Part shown: positions 1 to 8,066 of the stretch, piece by piece
How the letters are laid out: each line of letters begins with the position of its first letter
Position numbering within the stretch: position 1 is the first letter of the stretch
Program-made: the position numbers and the translations under genes
Notes under the pieces: model-generated
What the model was told of the DNA's origin: nothing
Databases searched by the model: none
What the model saw: the letters and a program-made list of their open reading frames with translations, nothing else
Source of the DNA: Bacillota bacterium
GTDB taxonomy: Bacteria > Bacillota > DTU014
Direction: 5' to 3'
NCBI GenBank assembly: GCA_012719595.1
Contig: JAAYAB010000115.1
Coordinates: 1 to 38,217 of the forward strand
Length of the DNA stretch: 38,217 bases

Positions 1-803
1 CCGGTCATCTCCGGCCTGACCGTCATTCGGGGAAGCAGGTACCGGTCCATCCCGGGCACTACCGCACCCGGCCTGGTCGTGAGAGCAAGGTCGAACCCAC
101 ACTGGCTCACCTGATCGCGGAGCGCGCCGGTCACCCACCCATATGGGTAGGAGAAGTACAGACACTCCGTTCCGGTCATCGCGCGAAGGACCTGGCGAGA
201 CAGATCCAGATCCCTCTTCACTCTCCCGAGGAAGCCGGCGTGGTCTTCGTCGACCAAGGGTTCCACGAGATACGGCCTACTTCCTCCTCTAGTGTCGACA
301 TACCTGTGCCCGTCGTACGAGTGTGACCCGAGCTCGACGAGCCCTGTCTCGCTCATCTCCCGAACTTGCTCCAGACTCAGATGGCCCGGGATCACAGTGC
401 CTCTTGACTCCGAATCCGGCGGCGGCTCGCTTGAGGACACGATCAGGAAACAGCTGGCCGGGATCTGATACCGGCTCGTCAGCGGATACACGTGGTGATA
501 GAAGCTGTCGTAACCGTCGTCGAACGTCAGAACTACCCCGGACCCGCCCGCCTCCGGGTCATCGAGCCAGCGCGACAGCTCCGACAGACTCATGACCGGG
601 AGTCCCGCTTCCAGAATGGCCCTTATGTGTTCCTCCAGCAGCTCTGAACTGACGACAGTCGGCGCCTCGATCTCGTCGCTCACCTGGTGGTACATGAGGA
701 TCACGACTGCTCCTTCAGGGAAGCCGCGGCTGTCAGCCCCAGCGCAGAAGATCAAGGTACTACACAGCAGCAACAGAGCTGCGCATCTGAAAACCAGTCG
801 CAC
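1..803 (-). CDS. Exported polysaccharide deacetylase, truncated at window edge
   Basis: Read on the minus strand from a GTG at 803, with a GGAGG-type ribosome site just upstream; the frame stays open to base 1, so the C-terminus lies outside the window. The first ~25 residues form a signal peptide (Arg-rich start, Leu/Cys-rich core, AGA before the mature part). The NodB-type metal-dependent deacetylase motifs follow in order: TFDDG at residues 93-97 (catalytic base and metal Asp), a His pair H161/H166 in a SHSYDGH variant, and SYPYG ending at G222. The MYHQV stretch near residue 43 is typical of the PgaB/IcaB-like branch. Family members remove acetyl groups from N-acetylglucosamine polymers or peptidoglycan outside the membrane. 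The substrate cannot be told from the sequence. It is divergent from the gene starting at 1078. Confidence 0.9.
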   Translation of the reverse strand, partial: MRLVFRCAALLLLCSTLIFCAGADSRGFPEGAVVILMYHQVSDEIEAPTVVSSELLEEHIRAILEAGLPVMSLSELSRWLDDPEAGGSGVVLTFDDGYDSFYHHVYPLTSRYQIPASCFLIVSSSEPPPDSESRGTVIPGHLSLEQVREMSETGLVELGSHSYDGHRYVDTRGGSRPYLVEPLVDEDHAGFLGRVKRDLDLSRQVLRAMTGTECLYFSYPYGWVTGALRDQVSQCGFDLALTTRPGAVVPGMDRYLLPRMTVRPEMT

Positions 804-927
804 GCCTGCACCTCCGCCTGGGCGCTCGTTCGCAGTTGCACCCACAGTGAAAGGATGCGCCGGGCAGAGGCGGCGTAAACATGGGTTCTCGGCCAGGCAG
901 TCCCGTTTTCACCGTTCCTGGTCTTCC

Positions 928-956
928 TTGCCAAGGACCACCTGTCATGGTACAAT
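928..956 (+). promoter_or_regulatory. Sigma-A promoter of the uronate-isomerase-like gene
   Basis: TTGCCA at 928-933 and TACAAT at 951-956, separated by exactly 17 bp. Predicted transcription would start near 963, giving a leader of about 115 nt before the GTG start at 1078. Confidence 0.7.
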
Positions 957-987
957 AGCCGTGATGTGACACCAAAAATGGACTAAG

Positions 988-1043
988 CCCTGTCCTCGAA
1001 GCCGACGTTGCGGGCGTGCTTGCGCCCTGCTGCGGCGTCAGGG
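988..1043 (+). other. Structured 5' leader hairpin
   Basis: Inside the transcribed leader, GACGTTGC (1004-1011) pairs with GCGGCGTC (1032-1039) using two G-U pairs, and GGGCG (1012-1016) pairs with CGCCC (1023-1027) around a 6-nt loop, leaving a 4-nt bulge on the 3' side. CCCT at 988-991 can also close on AGGG at 1040-1043. No T-tract follows, so it is not an obvious terminator. It may be a regulatory or mRNA-stabilising leader; it matches no riboswitch class that I recognise. Confidence 0.45.
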
Positions 1044-1077
1044 ATCGTGCTGGTTGGGCGTGTAGGAGGCAAGTACC

Positions 1078-2319
1078 GTGGAGAGACTCGCGAACACCGA
1101 TCTTGGACCGATCGTGCGCTCTGCAGTGAATGACGCTGTGATAACAGACGTGCATACCCACTTGTACAGCCCGCAGTTCGGCGATCTGCTGCTGTGGGGC
1201 ATTGACGATCTCCTGACGTATCACTACCTCATAGCAGAGACCTTCCGCTATGTCAGCATCCCGTACGAATCCTTCTGGGCAATGAGCAAGCAGCAGCAGG
1301 CCGATCTGATCTGGAAAACTCTGTTCGTGGAGAACTCGCCTTTCAGCGAGGCTTGCCGCGGGGTGCTCACCGTCCTCTCGAAACTGGGCCTGGACGTCGG
1401 AGCGCGCGATCTATCTGAGTACAGGGCCTATTTCAGATCCAAGTCGGTTGACGAGTACGTTGACATCGCCTTCAACCTGGCAGGCATCGATTGTGCAGTC
1501 ATGACGAACGACCCGTTCGACGACGCGGAGAGGCCGGTCTGGCTCTCCTGCTACAAAGAAGACCCGAGATTCCGGGCTGTGCTTCGGATCGACCCCCTCC
1601 TGAACTCCACTCAGCAGTCGTGTGAGAAGCTGCGCAACTTCGGATACAGTGCAGATCCTGCGCTGTCTGCGCAAGGGCTGTCCGAGATCCGCAGGTTCCT
1701 CGAAGACTGGGCTGACCGGATGAAGCCGCTCTATCTGGCTGCGTCGCTTCCGCCTGACTTCGCGTATCCCGAGGAGTCTCCGCGCGCCCGCGTCGTCCGG
1801 GAGTGCATCCTTCCGGTCTGCAGGGACCGCGGCTTGCCGTTCGCAATGATGATCGGAGTGAAGAAGCTGGTCAATCCTGCGCTGCGCCTGGCCGGTGACT
1901 CAGTTGGCAAGTCCCGCATCGAGACAGTCGAGCACCTGTGTGCGAACTTCCCGGACAACAAGTTCCTCGTGACGATGCTCGCCAGGGAGAATCAGCATGA
2001 GCTGGCGGTTGCGGCTCGCAAGTACCGCAATCTGATGGTCTTCGGCTGCTGGTGGTTCCTGAACAACCCGAGCTTGGTCGAGGAGATCACCAGGATGAGG
2101 TGTGAGCTGCTCGGGCCGAGCTTCATACCTCAGCACTCCGACGCCAGAGTGCTCGACCAGGTGATCTACAAGTGGGCGCACTCGCGCACCATCATTGCAT
2201 CGGTCCTCACAGACAAGTACAACGATCTCGCACGCACCGGATGGATTGCGACAGTGGAAGAGATCCGCCGGGACGTCGACAACCTGTTCAGGAGCAATTT
2301 CTGGAGGTTTGTGGGATAG
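1078..2319 (+). CDS. Glucuronate/uronate isomerase-like amidohydrolase-superfamily protein
   Basis: 413 residues from a GTG start preceded by GGAGG. Residues 24-28 are D-V-H-T-H, the first metal ligands of the amidohydrolase superfamily, and the following DLLLWGIDDLLTYHY region resembles the N-terminus of UxaC-type uronate isomerases. The C-terminal part (WWFLNNPS, then a D-A-R-V tract, then EEIRRDVDNLF near the end) also follows the UxaC pattern, in which an invariant Trp-Trp pair and a late Asp lie near the active site. UxaC proteins are usually around 470 residues, so this is a shorter relative. The reaction (aldose/ketose isomerisation of a uronic acid, or hydrolysis of a related compound) is inferred from family only. 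No other uronate-pathway gene lies nearby, so the substrate is open. Confidence 0.65.
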   Translation: MERLANTDLGPIVRSAVNDAVITDVHTHLYSPQFGDLLLWGIDDLLTYHYLIAETFRYVSIPYESFWAMSKQQQADLIWKTLFVENSPFSEACRGVLTVLSKLGLDVGARDLSEYRAYFRSKSVDEYVDIAFNLAGIDCAVMTNDPFDDAERPVWLSCYKEDPRFRAVLRIDPLLNSTQQSCEKLRNFGYSADPALSAQGLSEIRRFLEDWADRMKPLYLAASLPPDFAYPEESPRARVVRECILPVCRDRGLPFAMMIGVKKLVNPALRLAGDSVGKSRIETVEHLCANFPDNKFLVTMLARENQHELAVAARKYRNLMVFGCWWFLNNPSLVEEITRMRCELLGPSFIPQHSDARVLDQVIYKWAHSRTIIASVLTDKYNDLARTGWIATVEEIRRDVDNLFRSNFWRFVG

Positions 2320-2448
2320 AGGATATTCCGGCGTGTCCATAGAATATCTGCGAAGATGCTCGTCAATCGGTCCCAGCGCTCCTACACGCGCTGCGGCCCG
2401 ATCGTGCATGCGAACACTACTCATCACAGCCGGAGTGTGAACAGCCCC

Positions 2449-3324
2449 ATGCAGTCTACCACCAGACACGTGAGACTGGTGCGCTCCATGAGACGCCCCA
2501 TACCCCGGTCGCTTTCGCGGTACGCTGTCTTGAGAATCTCTGTCCTGGTGATCCTGTTCATGCAGATCGTGTTCCCTGGTGTGCAGGCCGGCGCGAGTCA
2601 GGTCACGGGCACCCTTCGGGCCCTTACGTACACAGTGCAGCCAGGCGACTCTCTCTGGTCGATAGCCCGGCGGTTCGACACGCATGTAGCGGACCTTCGT
2701 GTGCTGAACGATTGCAAGACGGATCTCATTCGGCCAGGTCAAATCCTCTTCGTTCCCCGGCTCGTCTACACGGTCTGCCCGGGCGACTGCCTGTACACGA
2801 TTGCGACGACCTATGGAACCACGGTGCGAGACCTCATGGAGGCCAACAACCTCGAGACCGACCTGCTCAGAGCAGGGCAAACCCTCCTCCTGCCCTCGTA
2901 CATAAAGCCGCGCATATCAAAGGTGTCTCCCGACGGTCTCCTGAGGAGGTCGGTGTCAGAGGAGGAGTTCGACCTGCTCGTCCGCCTCGTCCATGCTGAA
3001 GCGGGCGGCGAGAGCTACATCGGGAAGGTGGCGGTCGCCGCCTCTGTCCTCAACAGAGTGGACTCACCGCACTATCCGAACACAATCAAAGACGTAGTTT
3101 ACCAGGTGATTGGAGACAATGGGTACCAGTATACCCCAGTGGCGAACGGACGCATAAACCAGCCCGGGGACGCTGAATCCGCCAGGGCGGTCGAAGCCGC
3201 CCTTGCCGGGTGGGACCCCACAGGCGGGGCCACCGGGTTCTACAACCCGCGGGCTACGAGCGACCGGTGGGTCAGATCGAGAAAAGAGGTCGCAGTGATC
3301 GGGAATCACGTTTTCTTCATCTAA
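2449..3324 (+). CDS. LysM-domain cell-wall hydrolase, SleB/CwlJ type
   Basis: About 291 residues. An N-terminal hydrophobic segment (RISVLVILFMQIVFPG, ending in a QAGAS signal-peptidase-like site) is followed by two LysM domains, beginning YTVQPGDSLWSIA and YTVCPGDCLYTIA, which bind peptidoglycan. The C-terminal ~130 residues form a Hydrolase_2 (SleB-like) domain with HAEAGGES carrying the likely catalytic Glu, ASVLNRV, and the GFYNP tract near the end. Family members are lytic transglycosylases acting on spore cortex during germination or on vegetative wall. The start is uncertain: the frame is open back to 2356, GTG 2437 and ATG 2488 are alternatives, and none has a well-spaced ribosome site. 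It follows the isomerase-like gene by 129 bp and is ended by a strong terminator. Confidence 0.85.
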   Translation: MQSTTRHVRLVRSMRRPIPRSLSRYAVLRISVLVILFMQIVFPGVQAGASQVTGTLRALTYTVQPGDSLWSIARRFDTHVADLRVLNDCKTDLIRPGQILFVPRLVYTVCPGDCLYTIATTYGTTVRDLMEANNLETDLLRAGQTLLLPSYIKPRISKVSPDGLLRRSVSEEEFDLLVRLVHAEAGGESYIGKVAVAASVLNRVDSPHYPNTIKDVVYQVIGDNGYQYTPVANGRINQPGDAESARAVEAALAGWDPTGGATGFYNPRATSDRWVRSRKEVAVIGNHVFFI

Positions 3325-3327
3325 GAC

Positions 3328-3362
3328 ATCGCCTGGAGCGAAGCAGCTCCAGGCGATTGTTT
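3328..3362 (+). terminator. Rho-independent terminator after the LysM hydrolase
   Basis: A perfect 12-bp stem ATCGCCTGGAGC / GCTCCAGGCGAT with a 6-nt loop (3340-3345), followed by TGTTT, begins 3 bp after the stop codon. It also separates this gene from the convergent PHP gene ending at 3391. Confidence 0.85.
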
Positions 3363-3390
3363 CCTCCCATGCTCGAGTTCATCTCGCGTC

Positions 3391-4605
3391 TCAGTTCGTT
3401 TCCTGTGACGTCATCTCTCTCCACAAGTCCTCGAAGGTTCCGACGGGGCTCAGATTGCCTGACCTGTGAGCCTCAGTCTCATCGAGCATCCCGTATCCCA
3501 TGGTTATCTCTCCACTGGCCAAGCCTGGATTGAGCACGTGGAAGTCGCTGCTGAAGCTGAACCGCATCAATCGTCGCGGGCGGCCAGTTGTCCTCTCCGC
3601 CTCCCGTTCGACCTCTTCCGCAAACCTGAGCCACGTAAGTGTATCGTCGCGGTCGTCTCGGGAGTTGTTGACTTCCACTCCGCTGAGGCCGAACTCCAGC
3701 ACCAGATCTCTCAAGAGGTCGCGGATGTCGCTCAGCTGCATCTTGCCCTTGGTCTCCAATTCCTTCGGGTGAGCGAGGACGGAGACCGCCCGAATGCCCT
3801 GCCGCCTGACAGATCCGATCAGCCCGAACGCCCGCTCGATGCTGGTCTCAACCGCCGCAGCACCAGCCCCGTTGGCCTCGGTGCGAACTCTCTTCAGGGC
3901 GGGCGTGACGACCTTTGTGTTGAACTCCCTCGGGTCGTGAATGCCCAGCCTGTCCCTGTCACGATTCGAGAGCCTCTTGAGTCCCAAGACTGCCAGGGTT
4001 CCCGGGTAGAAAGGCTCCTGTCCCTCATACCATTCAGCCAGCTCTTCTCGCGTCAGCATCTCCTGAGATGAAACGCCCTGTTCTGTCAAGAAGCTGTTCA
4101 CAGCGGGGAGCACTCGAAGGGTCATGTCGTGCGTCGCAGACTGAATGCGAAGCAGGTACTCGCGGAGCTCAGCCGATCCGTCCTTGCTGAGCCAGTCGAG
4201 GAACACGTCTGTATCAGGGAAGTAGCATAGGATCTCCAGCCCGGCTCTACCCGTCTGGAACTCGACCCCGGGAATGACCTTGAGTCCAACCCTCTCCCCT
4301 TCTCTGACGGCCTCCTCTATCCCTGACACGTTGTCGTGGTCGCAGATCGCGAGAGCCTTCAACCGCATGACGCGGGCCAGCCACACCAGCCGCCGGGGCG
4401 GCATGTCGCCGTCCGAGTGATTGCTGTGGACGTGAAGGTCTGCGTCGACCCTGGGTTTGATTAGTCGCTGGATGCGCTCGGAATCATAGCCGCGCTGCTT
4501 CAGGCGGCTCATCAGATCAGGAAATGAACCGCTGGACCTGCTGCACTCGCGCACGGCCATCAGGCAGCCCACGACTTCGTTGTACTCCGCTAACGACGCT
4601 GTCAT
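3391..4605 (-). CDS. PHP-domain phosphoesterase-like protein
   Basis: 404 residues. About 50 helical residues precede a PHP domain with its metal-binding motifs in order: DADLHVHSNHSDGD (H58, H60), ICDHD (D89, H90), GVEF (E115), then AHPKE and SSDFH in the C-terminal half. PHP domains are multinuclear metal phosphoesterases found in histidinol phosphatase, polymerase proofreading subunits and 3',5'-nucleotidases. The middle region (roughly residues 130-260) is longer than in stand-alone RNase AM/YciV-type proteins and has no motif that I recognise. The start ATG overlaps the stop of the upstream flavoprotein gene (ATGA, 4602-4605), indicating translational coupling. The substrate is unknown. 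Confidence 0.8.
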   Translation of the reverse strand: MTASLAEYNEVVGCLMAVRECSRSSGSFPDLMSRLKQRGYDSERIQRLIKPRVDADLHVHSNHSDGDMPPRRLVWLARVMRLKALAICDHDNVSGIEEAVREGERVGLKVIPGVEFQTGRAGLEILCYFPDTDVFLDWLSKDGSAELREYLLRIQSATHDMTLRVLPAVNSFLTEQGVSSQEMLTREELAEWYEGQEPFYPGTLAVLGLKRLSNRDRDRLGIHDPREFNTKVVTPALKRVRTEANGAGAAAVETSIERAFGLIGSVRRQGIRAVSVLAHPKELETKGKMQLSDIRDLLRDLVLEFGLSGVEVNNSRDDRDDTLTWLRFAEEVEREAERTTGRPRRLMRFSFSSDFHVLNPGLASGEITMGYGMLDETEAHRSGNLSPVGTFEDLWREMTSQETN

Positions 4606-6611
4606 CTGCTCTTGTAGACCTCTTTCTTTACGTAGTCTGCCCAGACGTTCTCAAACCAAGAATCGTCCTCTGGAATGGGCCTGACAGGAACCCACTTCGT
4701 GACGAAGTCGCCCTGCCCATCGTACTTGATCTCCAGGACCAGGTTTCGCAAGTCGACACGTTCAGGGCGGTACAGCCACCGGTCGCCTAGGTCGACCGGG
4801 AACCGCCGTCCGCACCTGTCGAGGACGAGGTAGGATCCTCTGCTGCCGCCGCCATTCGTCAGATATGCTTGAATGCTGCGAAGGACAGCAAGGTGTGTCA
4901 GGCAGAGCTGTCGATTCTGAAGGACAGGCACGATGTCTTCCGCCCCGGCCGCCCTGACCCTTCCTTCTTCGAGTTCAGCCAGGTCTCTGCGAGCCTCCGC
5001 CGCCGCTGTCTCCACCTCGCCCGGCTCGCGCACGTGAGCTGCGTAGCGGCTCATTCGCGCCTGCATGGTCTCACGGAACTCCTGCCATGGTCTGCCGTCG
5101 GTTCTTCCTCTCATCAGCCCGTTTAGGTAGTCGATTCTGCGAGCGACTTGGTGCTCGACGAGGTCTAGGAACTCGTTGTCGCCAAGGCCCGTGTCAGCAT
5201 ACCTGTTGGCAATGAACTGAGCTGCGCGGAATCCGCCGACTTGCCCCGAGTTGAGTGCCGATCCGCCGGGCCTGTACACTCCGTGAGTCCCGTTCACCTC
5301 GCCCACTGGGAACAAGTGGCGCACATCAGACTCCCACCACTCGTTCGCAACCAGGCCGCCGTTGTTGTGCTGCGCACACACAGCTATCTCAAGAGGCTCG
5401 GATGTAATGTCTATCCCATGCCGGGCGTAGAGCTCGACGGCCATGGGGTTCATTTTCCTCAGCCGGTCGATCGGACGCTCCAGCAGTGCATTGGACTTCG
5501 TGAGGTAGTCCAGGGCCTCTAGGGAAAGGAGATCGAACCTGAAGTCCTCAAGCCGTCCTGAGCCGGACGGGTTCTTGGTGAAGTCCATGTACACCTTTCT
5601 ACCCCGGACCACGCTCTCTATGTAAACCAACACATCGATCATCGATGAGCCCATGCTGTCTATCTTGCGGGGGTCGAAAGGCCACTGGTAGCCTTTGAGG
5701 AAGATATCAGTCGCCAGCGTTCCCATGTCCTCGAAGTAGTCGGTGAGGAAATCCCGTTCGTCGGAGCCATCCTGCGCAGTGCTGAAGTACCTGGGTATCA
5801 CCTGTTGATATGTACCAGAGACATTCCAGCGGAACGCTGTGGACGCCAGGCCGTACTGCCACTCGGTCAGGTTGGCTGCCGAGGCTCCTGCCTCGAGTGC
5901 GATCCCCGTGCTGCCGAGGTGCCCTTTGGGGTACACTGATGCCTGATATATGCCGCCAGGCCCGCCGGTTCCCATGATCACATTTGCGGCTTGCAGCAGC
6001 ACAAGCCCGAAACTGCCGTCGGCAATCCGGCACTTGTCTATGGCCAAGGCGCCTACGGCTTCGGTCGCCCCTTCAGAGGTATTGGTTAGTATGGCTATGA
6101 CCTCGTGAGAGTCGAGGATCGGTATCTCTCGTCTCTTGACCTCTTTGAGGAGCTGGGAGAACATCTGATTGGAAGTCCACGGGCCGGCCGAAGTGGCCCG
6201 CTGCCTTGGATCGTGGTCAGTCTTGTATCCCACGTATCCCCCGTGGCGGTCGTGCGGGAACGGCACGCCTATGGCCACAAGGTGGTAGAACTCCTGGGGC
6301 GAGACCGTTGCCTCGACCAGTGCTATGTCCCCGTGCATGCAACCTCCGTCGAACAGGGTCCTAGCCATGTCGTACGGGGAGTCTGGGGTGCTGCCGGCCA
6401 GAGACAGCTTGTAGTAGGTCTGCTTGTCGCTTCCCGAGTTGTTGGAGGTTCCCCCGCCAAGCCTTTCAGTGGCAATGACCAGGTCTGTCACACCGTTGTC
6501 GTAGAGATGCGCAGCTGCGTTGAGCGCAGCTGCACCGCTTCCGATGATGAGCGTGTGGCACGCGAAAACCGGCAGAGAGTACTGACCTATATCTGCACGA
6601 TACGAACGCAT
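4602..6611 (-). CDS. FAD-binding oxidoreductase, fumarate reductase/succinate dehydrogenase flavoprotein superfamily
   Basis: 669 residues. The N-terminus has a Rossmann FAD site (LIIGSGAAALNAA, glycines 24 and 26), and GGGTSNNSGS at 52-61 matches the flavin-contact loop of FrdA/SdhA/NadB proteins. H415 in QHNNGG sits where the HYTMGG/HYTCGG active-site His lies in FrdA and L-aspartate oxidase. The FPVGEVNGTHGVYRPGGSALNSGQVGG tract (near 440-465) is the conserved second flavin segment. The C-terminal ~150 residues, helical and then ending in a WLYRPERVDLRNL strand region, are also FrdA-like. There is no iron-sulfur subunit or membrane anchor nearby and no signal peptide, so it is probably soluble with an unknown electron partner. 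It lies 51 bp after cdaA and is translationally coupled to the PHP gene. Confidence 0.8.
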   Translation of the reverse strand: MRSYRADIGQYSLPVFACHTLIIGSGAAALNAAAHLYDNGVTDLVIATERLGGGTSNNSGSDKQTYYKLSLAGSTPDSPYDMARTLFDGGCMHGDIALVEATVSPQEFYHLVAIGVPFPHDRHGGYVGYKTDHDPRQRATSAGPWTSNQMFSQLLKEVKRREIPILDSHEVIAILTNTSEGATEAVGALAIDKCRIADGSFGLVLLQAANVIMGTGGPGGIYQASVYPKGHLGSTGIALEAGASAANLTEWQYGLASTAFRWNVSGTYQQVIPRYFSTAQDGSDERDFLTDYFEDMGTLATDIFLKGYQWPFDPRKIDSMGSSMIDVLVYIESVVRGRKVYMDFTKNPSGSGRLEDFRFDLLSLEALDYLTKSNALLERPIDRLRKMNPMAVELYARHGIDITSEPLEIAVCAQHNNGGLVANEWWESDVRHLFPVGEVNGTHGVYRPGGSALNSGQVGGFRAAQFIANRYADTGLGDNEFLDLVEHQVARRIDYLNGLMRGRTDGRPWQEFRETMQARMSRYAAHVREPGEVETAAAEARRDLAELEEGRVRAAGAEDIVPVLQNRQLCLTHLAVLRSIQAYLTNGGGSRGSYLVLDRCGRRFPVDLGDRWLYRPERVDLRNLVLEIKYDGQGDFVTKWVPVRPIPEDDSWFENVWADYVKKEVYKSR

Positions 6612-6662
6612 CCGATCTCCTCCGAATCTGTCCCTGCGTGCGCAGCCCTCACACAGGGTCTT

Positions 6663-7481
6663 TCAGCGCTCTACCCCAAGCCACTGAAGGAGCTTCTTGG
6701 CGGTCCGCGCGACGAACCCGTTCTCACCCATGCCTCTCTGCCTGCTGAATCTGGCCACGATCATGCTCCGGACTTCCTCAGGTCTGAGCGGACCGTAGAG
6801 AGTGCCGTCGATCGCCATGGAGATCGAACGCCGTTCCTCTGACACCACGACTACGACCGCGTCGCTCACTTCGCTGAGGCCCAGCGCGGCTCTATGACGC
6901 GACCCGAGGTCACGGTCTGCTATGTTCTGGCTGAGAGGCAGGAAACACCCGGCGGCAGCGATCTTTCCATCTTCTATCACTATGGCCCCGTCATGCAGAG
7001 GGCTGCCCGGCATGAAAACACACTCTATCAGGTGCGTGCTGCATTTGGCATTCAGGGTCACTCCTGTGGAGATGTACTGCTCGAGGCCGGTCTCCAATTC
7101 GAGTGCGATCAGCGCACCCCAGCCGAGACTCTCGAGATGCCCGGCAGCCTCGGCCACTATCGACGCCACCTCCGAGATGCTGCCGTCTGCAGGTTCGAAG
7201 AGCCTGGGATTCCTGCCGAGCCTCCAGAGCGCCCGTCTCAACTCGGGCTGGAAGATCACGGGGATTGCAACGATGAGTGCGGTTATTACCGTGTCGAGGA
7301 CTCTTCCGACTATCCAGAGGCCCAGGTACTGTGCGAACATGTTCAGTGCGAAGAGCACCAAAATGCCTTTGATCAGCTGAATGGCCTGGGTATTCCGGAT
7401 GTTGATGTATACGTAGTATGCGATCAGTGCAAATAGCCCTACGTCGAGCACATACAGCCAAACCCTCAATCGACTCGCCAT
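6663..7481 (-). CDS. cdaA: Diadenylate cyclase CdaA (c-di-AMP synthase)
   Basis: 272 residues. Three N-terminal membrane helices span about residues 7-75 and are followed by a DAC domain with DGA at 164-166 and RHRAA at 195-199, the motifs that bind ATP and metal and define the family. It condenses two ATP into c-di-AMP at the membrane, controlling potassium and osmolyte transport and wall homeostasis. Length and architecture match CdaA of Bacillus and Listeria. Those genomes carry cdaR (YbbR domains) and glmM immediately downstream; here the next gene is a flavoprotein, so the usual partners are absent locally. The ATG at 7481 has only AAAGG almost touching it; a start at TTG a few codons in is possible. 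Confidence 0.93.
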   Translation of the reverse strand: MASRLRVWLYVLDVGLFALIAYYVYINIRNTQAIQLIKGILVLFALNMFAQYLGLWIVGRVLDTVITALIVAIPVIFQPELRRALWRLGRNPRLFEPADGSISEVASIVAEAAGHLESLGWGALIALELETGLEQYISTGVTLNAKCSTHLIECVFMPGSPLHDGAIVIEDGKIAAAGCFLPLSQNIADRDLGSRHRAALGLSEVSDAVVVVVSEERRSISMAIDGTLYGPLRPEEVRSMIVARFSRQRGMGENGFVARTAKKLLQWLGVER

Positions 7482-7547
7482 CCTTTGTCGACAGGCTTGT
7501 CCGCATCAAGGCTCTGAGAAAGCGGCACTCTCCGCGCCGCCGCTCAA

Positions 7548-7919
7548 CTATACCTTCTTCCGGACGCTCCGCCGCTTGCGGCTGCCGGCTGAACAACTAC
7601 CGCAACCGGAAGCTGCGGACCTCGTACTCTTCTTGCCGGCAGGCGGTTCGCCGCCCTGGTGAGGCATGTTGCTAGCCATTCCCTTGATGATGCTTCTCAG
7701 CCTCGGCGACTTGATGTCGGGCGGGCCTCCGGTCTTCGCCGCCGACTCGATGAGATTTGCAAGGTCCTTTTCAGTCTTTACGTCTTTCAACAGCCGTTCT
7801 CCTGCTGATTTCAATTCGTCGATTTCTTCCGGTCTTAGAGACTCCTTCAATTTCACCAAGGCCTCGAGCTGTTCCGGCGTCACGAAGCGCGACACGAGGT
7901 CTTTTTGCTGCCCCGTCAT
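7548..7919 (-). CDS. Small basic protein of unknown function
   Basis: About 123 residues from an ATG at 7919 preceded by GAGGAG at 8-nt spacing; the frame is open further upstream to 7976 but without a good ribosome site. The first 60 residues look like two or three amphipathic helices rich in Glu, Lys and Leu (VTPEQLEALVKLKESLRPEEIDEL). The C-terminal third is low-complexity: Gly/Pro, then Ser/Cys, then an Arg/Lys tail (SRKRRSVRKKV), which could bind nucleic acid or acidic lipid. I recognise no family. It lies 66 bp upstream of cdaA in the same direction and may be co-transcribed with it. Confidence 0.6.
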   Translation of the reverse strand: MTGQQKDLVSRFVTPEQLEALVKLKESLRPEEIDELKSAGERLLKDVKTEKDLANLIESAAKTGGPPDIKSPRLRSIIKGMASNMPHQGGEPPAGKKSTRSAASGCGSCSAGSRKRRSVRKKV

Positions 7920-7952
7920 AAGCACTGCTCCTCTCGGCACCGTGATAGCAGG

Positions 7953-7982
7953 GAGTGGATGCCCTGATCGGAGCATCCACTC
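7953..7982 (-). promoter_or_regulatory. Perfect 10-bp inverted repeat upstream of the small basic protein gene
   Basis: GAGTGGATGC (7953-7962) and GCATCCACTC (7973-7982) flank a 10-bp spacer. On the minus strand a TATAGT lies just upstream, so the repeat would sit at the transcription start. This could be an operator or a 5'-end hairpin; there is no T-tract, so it is an unlikely terminator for clpB. No convincing -35 accompanies the TATAGT. Confidence 0.45.
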
Positions 7983-8066
7983 GTACTATACGGAACGGGC
8001 GGGGCGGCCGTTCACTCCACCGGCATCTTGTGCCAAAGGCACAGCCGCGGGACAAAGGCGGCCTCT

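Noticed and set aside
1900-2880. Minus-strand frame across the end of the isomerase-like gene and the LysM gene
   Set aside because: It crosses two real genes on the other strand and has an Arg/His-rich composition without motifs.
8018-8045. Sigma-54-like TGGCAC near the clpB 3' end
   Set aside because: The GG and GC doublets are 8 bp apart instead of the required 10, and the place is downstream of clpB.
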